This document shows, piece after piece, positions 4,842-9,495 of a stretch of 9,495 nt of DNA; positions within the stretch are counted from its first letter, which is position 1; every line of letters starts with the position of its first letter. The stretch is from NCBI RefSeq assembly GCF_009725235.1, contig NZ_WJFC01000332.1:1-9495 (forward strand), written 5' to 3'. The notes beneath the pieces were generated by a model that was not told where the DNA came from, did no database searches, and saw nothing but the letters and a program-made list of their open reading frames with translations. This DNA comes from Scytonema sp. UIC 10036. GTDB lineage: Bacteria > Cyanobacteriota > Cyanobacteriia > Cyanobacteriales > Nostocaceae. Position numbers and translations under genes: made by a program.

Positions 4842-6947
4842 ATGAGTGAAGCAGTTATTATATCCAATAACCCCTTACTAAAAGGCGCTGGCTTACCACC
4901 TTTTACAGAAATACAACCAGAGCAGGTTGTACCAGCTTTCAACCAACTTTTGTCAGAACTAGATCGAGAACTCGTTACATTAGAAGCTAATGTTGAGCCT
5001 ACATGGAGTGGTTTAGTACAACCTCTAGAAAATCTTACAGAACGTTTGTACTGGAGTTGGGGTATTGTCAATCATCTTATGGGTGTAAAAAATAGCCCCG
5101 AATTGCGTGAAGCGTTTGAAACTGTACAGCCACAGGTGATACAGTTCTCTAACAAACTCAGCCAAAGCCAGCCAATTTACAATGCTTTCAAAGCACTCCA
5201 CGCCAGTGATATTTGGGCAACTTTAAGCACAGCCCAACAGCGTATTGTAGAATCTGCTATTCGAGATGCAGAACTTGCGGGTGTTGGCTTGCAAGGAGAG
5301 GCAAGAGAGCGTTTTAACGCTATTCAGATGGAGTTGGCTGAAATATCTACTAAATTTTCCAACCATCTGCTAGATTCAACTAAAGCTTTTAGCTTGACTT
5401 TAACAACTCAAGAAGAAATTGATGGCTTACCTCCCAGCTTACTGAGCCTAGCTGCACAAGCTGCACGCTCTGCGGGAGAAGAAAACGCTACAACGGAAAA
5501 TGGTCCCTGGCGCATTACTTTGGATGCCCCCAGTTATGTGCCTTTTATGCAACACAGTACCCGACGAGACTTAAGAGAAAAGCTGTATAAAGCTTTTATC
5601 GCCCGTGCTTCATCAGGCGAGTTAGATAATAACCCACTTATTGAACGCATTTTGGAATTGCGTCAAGAACTCTCAGAGTTGCTGGGTTATGAGACATATG
5701 CTGAATTAAGCTTGGCTAGTAAAATGGCTCCTAACGTCAAAGCAGTAGAGTCGCTGTTGGAAGAATTGCGTTCCCGCAGTTATGATGCTGCTTTGAAGGA
5801 ATTGGATGAACTCAAAGCTTTTGCTGCATCCAAAGGAGCACCAGAAGCAGAGGATTTGTGGCACTGGGACATTCCCTTTTGGGCGGAACGTCAGCGAGAA
5901 GAAAAATTTGCCTTTACTGCTGAAGAATTACGCCCCTACTTCCCACTCCCTCAAGTTCTTGATGGTTTATTTGGATTAGTAAATCGATTATTTGGCGTGA
6001 CTGTTACCCCTGCTGATGGACAAGCCCCTGTTTGGCATGAGGATGTACGGTACTTCCAAATTGCTGATGAAGCAGATCACCCTATTGCTTATTTTTACTT
6101 AGATCCTTACAGCCGCCCTGCTGAAAAACGTGGCGGTGCATGGATGGATGTTTGTATTAACCGTGGCAAAGTTTTGGAAAATGGAGTTACAACCATTCGT
6201 TTACCTGTGGCTTATTTGGTTTGCAACCAAACTCCCCCTGTGGACGGCAAGCCCAGTTTAATGACCTTTGACGAAGTTGAAACTCTGTTCCACGAGTTTG
6301 GTCATGGTTTGCATCTGATGTTAACAAAGGTGGATTATCCTTCGGCGGCAGGTATCAACAATGTTGAGTGGGATGCAGTGGAATTACCGAGCCAGTTTAT
6401 GGAAAACTGGTGCTACGACAGACCAACTTTGTTTGGTATGGCAAAGCACTATGAGACAGGTGAACCTCTGCCAGATAATTATTACCACAAGCTGGTGGCA
6501 GCAAAGAATTATATGACCGGTACTGGTATGTTACGACAAATCCATATCAGTCTCCTTGATATAGAACTGCATCACCGTTACCGTCCGGGTGGCGAGGAAA
6601 CTCCTAAGGATGTGCGATCGCGTTTAGCTAAAACCACAACAGTTCTGCCTCCATTACCTGAAGATGCCTTTTTATGTGCTTTCGGACACATATTTGCTGG
6701 CGGATATGCGGCTGGTTATTACAGCTATAAATGGGCTGAAGTCCTTAGTGCAGATGCTTTTGCTGCTTTTGAAGAAGCTGGTCTTGATAACGAACCAGCC
6801 ATAAAAGAAACAGGCAGGCGCTACCGAGATACTGTGTTGGCGCTTGGTGGTAGCCAGCATCCCATGGAGGTATTTAAGTCCTTCCGGGGTCGCGAACCCA
6901 GTACCGAACCATTACTCAAGCATAATGGTCTAGCTGTTGCAGCTTAA
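4842..6947 (+). CDS. prlC: M3-family oligopeptidase A (zinc metallopeptidase)
   Basis: This is a cytoplasmic zinc peptidase of family M3A (oligopeptidase A/thimet oligopeptidase), which cleaves short peptides, including products of larger proteases and released signal peptides. It has 701 residues from ATG 4842. The start NPLLKGAGLPPFTEIQPEQV is typical of the family and begins a few residues in. An ATG one codon earlier (4839) is possible, and the in-frame TTG at 4809 is less likely. The zinc site is complete: HEFGH at 484-488 and the third ligand Glu514 in VEWDAVELPSQFMENW. The C-terminal region (GHIFAGGYAAGYYSYKWAEVL) contains the family's conserved Gly/Tyr segment that contacts substrate. 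Length is normal and there is no frameshift. A short hairpin follows. It appears monocistronic; its promoter is probably near 4629-4656. Confidence 0.93.
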   Translation: MSEAVIISNNPLLKGAGLPPFTEIQPEQVVPAFNQLLSELDRELVTLEANVEPTWSGLVQPLENLTERLYWSWGIVNHLMGVKNSPELREAFETVQPQVIQFSNKLSQSQPIYNAFKALHASDIWATLSTAQQRIVESAIRDAELAGVGLQGEARERFNAIQMELAEISTKFSNHLLDSTKAFSLTLTTQEEIDGLPPSLLSLAAQAARSAGEENATTENGPWRITLDAPSYVPFMQHSTRRDLREKLYKAFIARASSGELDNNPLIERILELRQELSELLGYETYAELSLASKMAPNVKAVESLLEELRSRSYDAALKELDELKAFAASKGAPEAEDLWHWDIPFWAERQREEKFAFTAEELRPYFPLPQVLDGLFGLVNRLFGVTVTPADGQAPVWHEDVRYFQIADEADHPIAYFYLDPYSRPAEKRGGAWMDVCINRGKVLENGVTTIRLPVAYLVCNQTPPVDGKPSLMTFDEVETLFHEFGHGLHLMLTKVDYPSAAGINNVEWDAVELPSQFMENWCYDRPTLFGMAKHYETGEPLPDNYYHKLVAAKNYMTGTGMLRQIHISLLDIELHHRYRPGGEETPKDVRSRLAKTTTVLPPLPEDAFLCAFGHIFAGGYAAGYYSYKWAEVLSADAFAAFEEAGLDNEPAIKETGRRYRDTVLALGGSQHPMEVFKSFRGREPSTEPLLKHNGLAVAA

Positions 6948-6965
6948 AAATTTGTAAAGATATAG

Positions 6966-6985
6966 AGACGCGCCATAGCGCGTCT
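6966..6985 (+). terminator. Hairpin after the oligopeptidase gene
   Basis: AGACGCGC pairs perfectly with GCGCGTCT across a 4-base loop (CATA), 18 bp after the prlC stop codon. Only three T residues follow, so it is a weak intrinsic terminator. The same AGACGCG...CGCGTCT phrase is common as a dispersed cyanobacterial hairpin repeat. Confidence 0.55.
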
Positions 6986-7358
6986 TTAGCATTGAATGCG
7001 GCAAAAATCTTTAATTTTTGTAAACAATAAGCAGTAATATTCATCTATTATTTCAAGTTTTCTTCGCATTACTTAATCTTTGTTCTAATTAAAAAGAGTA
7101 AATATAGATTACAACTAATAAATTTAATAACCATTCATTAAGTTCATCAGTCAGAATTAATAGTAAGCTTAAATCACCAAAAACCCAGTTAATCCTTTCA
7201 AAAACTGGGTACCAATAACTCGAACTGTTAGTAGTTAGTGGTTAGTGGTTAGTGGTTAGCGATCGTTAGAACAGTTACTACTAACAATTAACGACTAACC
7301 AATAACCACTAACTATCAGTCAGTCAATTAGGTAACCTGAACCCCAAGAAGATCTAAG
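6986..7358. other. AT-rich intergenic region upstream of the stress protein gene
   Basis: From 6986 to 7180 the DNA is AT-rich with no ORF or clear promoter boxes. At 7183-7210 ACCCAGTT and AACTGGGT form an 8-bp stem with a 12-base loop. At 7227-7261 there is a heptad tandem repeat with diverged inverse copies at 7274-7312. The last 40 bases lead into the universal stress protein gene; its Shine-Dalgarno is weak (AAGAAGA, about ten bases upstream). Confidence 0.5.
7227..7261. repeat. GTTAGTG heptad tandem repeat (STRR type)
   Basis: Five consecutive 7-base units occur: GTTAGTA, three exact GTTAGTG, and GTTAGCG. Short tandemly repeated heptads are a known feature of heterocystous cyanobacterial intergenic DNA. 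Diverged reverse-complement copies (ACTACTAAC, GACTAACC, CCACTAAC) follow at 7274-7312, so the whole 7227-7312 segment could fold into a long imperfect hairpin. Confidence 0.75.
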
Positions 7359-8210
7359 ATGATAGAAAAAATTTTGCTAGCTGTCTCTGGATTAGGTCAC
7401 GCCGAAGAGATGCTCAAAGCCTTAAAGGATGTGCCATCAATTCAACGAGCAAAAGTAACCGTTTTGCACGTTGTACCAGATCAAGTAAGTGCCGAAAATA
7501 TGACAGCTAAATGGGAAGAAGGTGGCAAAATTTTAGCGAATGCTATTCAGTATTTGAACCTAGATCCCAGTCGGGTTTCCTCTATTTTACGTCAAGGCGA
7601 TCCCAAAACTGTGGTTTGTCAGGTCGCCGATGAAATAGAAGCTGACTTGATTATTATGGGTTCGCGAGGACTCAAACGCCTCCAATCTATTTTATCGAAC
7701 TCCGTCAGTCAGTATGTTTTCCAGCTATCTTCTCGCCCCATGTTGTTGGTTAAAGATGACGTTTATGTCAAAAGAATTAACCGCATTATGGTGGCAATGG
7801 ATAACTCAGATGCTGCCAAGCATTGCTTGACTTTAGCTCTATTCTTGCTACGAGATATTAAGGGAGGAGAGTTAATTCTAGCTAATATCAATACGGATTT
7901 GCGTGGCAAAGCATCTGAAATGTATGAAATTAATTCAGAACACAGTCCTGCTTTAGCTGCAGCCGCTGCAGAAGCTAAAAAATATGGTATACCAGTTCGT
8001 TGTGTAGTCAGTAGTGGTAAACCAGGTGAAGAAATTTGTCGCTTAGCAGATGAATGGAAAGTAGATTTACTACTTCTTGGTTCTCCAGATCGCCGTCCTT
8101 CTATTGCTAAGAGTTTAGTAGATATAGATAGGCTTTTGGGTGCATCTTTGTCTGATTACGTTCGAGTTAATGCAAACTGTCCAGTTTTGTTAGCACGAAC
8201 AGTAGATTAA
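7359..8210 (+). CDS. Tandem-domain universal stress protein (UspA family)
   Basis: This 283-residue protein contains two UspA domains, residues 1-133 and 137-283, and is cytoplasmic. Tandem Usp proteins bind ATP or act as stress regulators; the specific role is unknown. Domain 1 has the phosphate-loop motif G101-SRG-x9-NS (consensus G-x2-G-x9-G-S/T, so the third Gly is Asn here), but its first strand reads LLAVSG, lacking the usual adenine-side Asp. Domain 2 keeps that Asp (IMVAMDNS, 144-151), but its loop (LGSPDRRPSIAK, from 240) lacks the second Gly and carries a longer insertion before GASLSDYV. Nucleotide binding may thus be partial in each half. It is flanked by a heptad repeat upstream and a strong terminator downstream, so it is probably monocistronic. 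Confidence 0.9.
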   Translation: MIEKILLAVSGLGHAEEMLKALKDVPSIQRAKVTVLHVVPDQVSAENMTAKWEEGGKILANAIQYLNLDPSRVSSILRQGDPKTVVCQVADEIEADLIIMGSRGLKRLQSILSNSVSQYVFQLSSRPMLLVKDDVYVKRINRIMVAMDNSDAAKHCLTLALFLLRDIKGGELILANINTDLRGKASEMYEINSEHSPALAAAAAEAKKYGIPVRCVVSSGKPGEEICRLADEWKVDLLLLGSPDRRPSIAKSLVDIDRLLGASLSDYVRVNANCPVLLARTVD

Positions 8211-8240
8211 GCAAAGTTTAACAATCAGTGGTTGATAAAT

Positions 8241-8273
8241 AAAAACCCCTACACTATAAATGTAGGGGTTTTT
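8241..8273 (+). terminator. Intrinsic terminator after the Usp gene
   Basis: AAAAACCCCTACA and TGTAGGGGTTTTT form a perfect 13-bp stem around a 7-base loop (CTATAAA), starting 31 bp after the Usp stop codon. The A and T tracts on both sides mean it could terminate transcription in either direction, including from psbM. Confidence 0.88.
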
Positions 8274-8332
8274 ATTTGATGTACAGAAGAATTACTAAGC
8301 TGTCACGCCTGTAATTTGCACAATGCAAACAG

Positions 8333-8462
8333 CTATAGCAATCCTAGATCGTTCATGAAAAATTTCAAATAATGTAGGTAGGGCTAAAGCCCACCAAAAG
8401 TGTTACTGGTGGGCTTTAGCCCTACCTACATATATTTCACAAATCAAAGAGGATTGCTATAG
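8333..8462. mobile_element. MITE-like palindromic element
   Basis: The ends are 13-bp perfect terminal inverted repeats: CTATAGCAATCCT at 8333-8345 and AGGATTGCTATAG at 8450-8462. Inside is a 25-bp perfect stem (8372-8396 with 8407-8431, GTAGGTAGGGCTAAAGCCCA core) around a 10-base loop. The segments between TIR and inner stem are also loosely complementary. There is no coding sequence. At 130 bp, with TIRs beginning near TA, it fits a non-autonomous transposable element, and similar sequences recur in Nostoc-type genomes as I recall. The parent transposase family cannot be named from here. Confidence 0.75.
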
Positions 8463-8489
8463 GTGGCTTGCTAGCTAGGGTTCTCTTAA

Positions 8490-8517
8490 TTTTGAATTTT
8501 GAATTTTGGATTTTGAA
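8490..8517. repeat. TTTTGAA heptad tandem repeat
   Basis: Four 7-base units occur in a row: TTTTGAA, TTTTGAA, TTTTGGA, TTTTGAA. The array lies 8 bp from the psbM stop codon. It is another short heptad array of the kind common in cyanobacterial intergenic DNA and has no known function. Confidence 0.7.
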
Positions 8518-8524
8518 CTGCTTT

Positions 8525-8638
8525 CTAATCTTTTTTACCTTCGCGGCTAGCAGTTTGAATGTAAAGAATTATTAAAAAGACGGCGGGAACGAGAACGAAC
8601 AGAATGCTCGCTACGAACCCTAGATCGTTAACTTGCAT
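8525..8638 (-). CDS. psbM: Photosystem II reaction centre protein M
   Basis: This 37-residue protein reads [20 protein letters not shown], then FLIILYIQT and a polar tail ASREGKKD. The start MQVNDLGF, the single membrane helix (about 7-27) and the LYIQT end are diagnostic of PsbM, a one-helix thylakoid subunit at the PSII dimer interface. Length is normal for cyanobacteria (about 33-38 residues); the short charged tail varies between species. ATG 8638 is preceded by GAGAGG about ten bases upstream. It lies 143 bp downstream of the ferredoxin gene on the same strand. No terminator directly follows; transcription might run to the bidirectional hairpin at 8241-8273. Confidence 0.95.
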   Translation of the reverse strand: MQVNDLGFVASILFVLVPAVFLIILYIQTASREGKKD

Positions 8639-8781
8639 GGGAAGACAGCCTCTCTTCAATATCTAGGTAACACATTTAGGATACCATTCTATGGTTGAAA
8701 GAAGCATGAAGTACAAATATGTCAAGATTGGCTTTCTCCCCATTTCGTAAGACTTACTTGATACTTCATCCTCGCTCGTTT

Positions 8782-9078
8782 CTATGGCTTTGTGACTACA
8801 CTGACTGCACCATGTACCAGAGTTTGACAAGCAAGACGGCAATTTTCTGGCTTTTTCTTTAATAATTTGTTTTCTGCATCGGTACGGGGCGATAAATTTT
8901 CCAATCCTTCAACAATCTCTACCACACAGCAGCCACATTGACCGTATCCTCCACAATTCATCATCTTGCCAAAAAGTTTGTATATGTCAACATTGTTTTG
9001 CAAGGCTCTTTCGCGTAAATTCGCGCCGTTAGCTGCTACGACTTCTTTGTTTTCTTTCACAAATGTGATGTTACCCAT
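8782..9078 (-). CDS. [2Fe-2S] ferredoxin with adrenodoxin-like cysteine spacing
   Basis: This 98-residue soluble electron carrier contains cysteines at 42, 48, 50, 51, 80 and 84. The likely cluster ligands C42-x5-C48-x2-C51-x32-C84 follow the adrenodoxin/ISC-ferredoxin pattern rather than the plant-type C-x4-C-x2-C of photosynthetic PetF, and CRLACQT near the end matches that class. C50 and C80 are extra. The N-terminus ([18 protein letters not shown]) is the usual beta-grasp start. It is basic in the KLLKKKPEN loop, unlike acidic PetF. ATG 9078 has GAGG about nine bases upstream. It sits between psbK and psbM on the same strand, which hints at a link with photosystem II maintenance, but the redox partner is unknown. 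Confidence 0.88.
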   Translation of the reverse strand: MGNITFVKENKEVVAANGANLRERALQNNVDIYKLFGKMMNCGGYGQCGCCVVEIVEGLENLSPRTDAENKLLKKKPENCRLACQTLVHGAVSVVTKP

Positions 9079-9301
9079 TTCTGATACCTCGTTTACTGTA
9101 AACTCAACTAGAAAAGCATTAAGGATAAAGGGTAAAGGATGAAAAGGTTATAGTTCGTCCTTCATGAGATACAACCTCCCGAATTTCGCGGTAGAGGCGT
9201 TACTTGTCATAGGTCTTTTATTTTTATATATTACCTACTCTTTTAATTTATTACAATTTCTTAAGAAGTATCAACTTTCTTGACAAAACCTAAGTAAAAG
9301 A

Positions 9302-9330
9302 AAACCCGGCTGCCAAAAAGCGTCGGGTTT
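9302..9330 (-). terminator. Intrinsic terminator downstream of psbK
   Basis: AAACCCG (9302-9308) pairs with CGGGTTT (9324-9330), extended by a G-T and a C-G pair. Read on the minus strand the hairpin is followed by TTTTCTTTTACTT. It lies 34 bp after the psbK stop codon, so psbK is probably transcribed separately from the ferredoxin gene. Confidence 0.75.
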
Positions 9331-9364
9331 GGGGAGTATTGAGCCTATAGTTAGGTCAATTGAT

Positions 9365-9495
9365 TTACCTAAAACCAATAGCGGCTTGCCATACAAAAGC
9401 CAGCAACAAGAAGAACACGGGGATGATTGGCAGAACGTCTACCAAAGGATCGAGAACTTGATAAGCTTCGGGTAATTTTGCTAACAACAATGCTG
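9365..9495 (-). CDS. psbK: Photosystem II protein K, partial (start outside window)
   Basis: The 42 visible residues read [20 protein letters not shown], then [20 protein letters not shown] and FR-stop (TAA 9367-9365). The KLPEAY start of mature PsbK, the [11 protein letters not shown] segment, one membrane helix and the WQA(A/V)xGFR C-terminus are diagnostic. PsbK is made with a short N-terminal leader; only a few residues (about Met-Glu-Ala in relatives) are missing beyond 9495. It is a one-helix thylakoid subunit near CP43. A terminator follows. Confidence 0.95.
   Translation of the reverse strand, partial: ALLLAKLPEAYQVLDPLVDVLPIIPVFFLLLAFVWQAAIGFR

Noticed and set aside
4832..5071. 79-codon minus-strand ORF opposite the oligopeptidase start
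   Set aside because: It is antisense to a conserved coding region with no supporting motif or ribosome binding site.
6672..6860. 62-codon minus-strand ORF opposite the oligopeptidase C-terminus
   Set aside because: It is antisense to conserved M3 peptidase sequence and has no independent support.
7227..7312. CRISPR array
   Set aside because: The units are 7-base tandem repeats without unique spacers, which fits STRR-type repeats.
8686..8725. psbM promoter with TTGACA (8725-8720) and TAGAAT (8691-8686) on the minus strand
   Set aside because: The spacing is 28 bp, too long for a standard promoter, and no better -10 box was found.

Overview
The window looks like chromosomal DNA of a filamentous, probably Nostocales-type, cyanobacterium. 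The strongest evidence is the right edge, which carries psbK (cut by the window end) and psbM, both photosystem II low-mass subunits. Supporting signs are three GCGATCGC (HIP1) octamers (2786, 3254, 6614), short tandem heptad repeats, a palindromic MITE-like element and dispersed intergenic repeats of the kind common in these genomes.

Left third (1-3003, all minus strand) is an AT-rich accessory block. In transcription order it holds a pentapeptide-repeat membrane protein broken by a TAG stop where a Trp is expected (3003-2761), a 159-residue adaptor-like protein (2686-2207), a 619-residue HEAT-like helical protein 3 bp further on (2203-344), and a 64-residue TerB-like fragment (214-20) that ends at a dispersed repeat. 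The 159- and 619-residue proteins share a gapless N-terminal domain, so they look like a two-gene module acting through like-with-like contact. This is the best candidate for a little-described system; the conflict or signalling role is an inference.

Middle (3004-4841) is built around a 382-residue HTH_XRE plus ImmA/IrrE metallopeptidase gene on the minus strand. Overlapping its 3' end is a short frame that reads like the start of a PIN-domain toxin and stops inside an 18-bp perfect palindrome, suggesting a decayed toxin-antitoxin-like pair. Its upstream region has TGTCA/TGACA operator-like boxes, a dispersed repeat in the leader, a 34-bp near-perfect palindrome and an 18-codon ORF with an ideal Shine-Dalgarno sequence on the plus strand.

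Right half (4842-9495) is mostly housekeeping. It contains an M3-family oligopeptidase A (plus), a tandem universal stress protein (plus) with a clear terminator, a 130-bp MITE-like element, then psbM, a [2Fe-2S] ferredoxin with adrenodoxin-like cysteine spacing, and psbK, all on the minus strand. The intergenic DNA here carries two heptad tandem repeats, one with an inverted copy.

Genes too short for a routine ORF search but read directly here are psbM (37 aa), the psbK end (42 aa visible), the pentapeptide pseudogene, the PIN-like relic and the 18-aa ORF.
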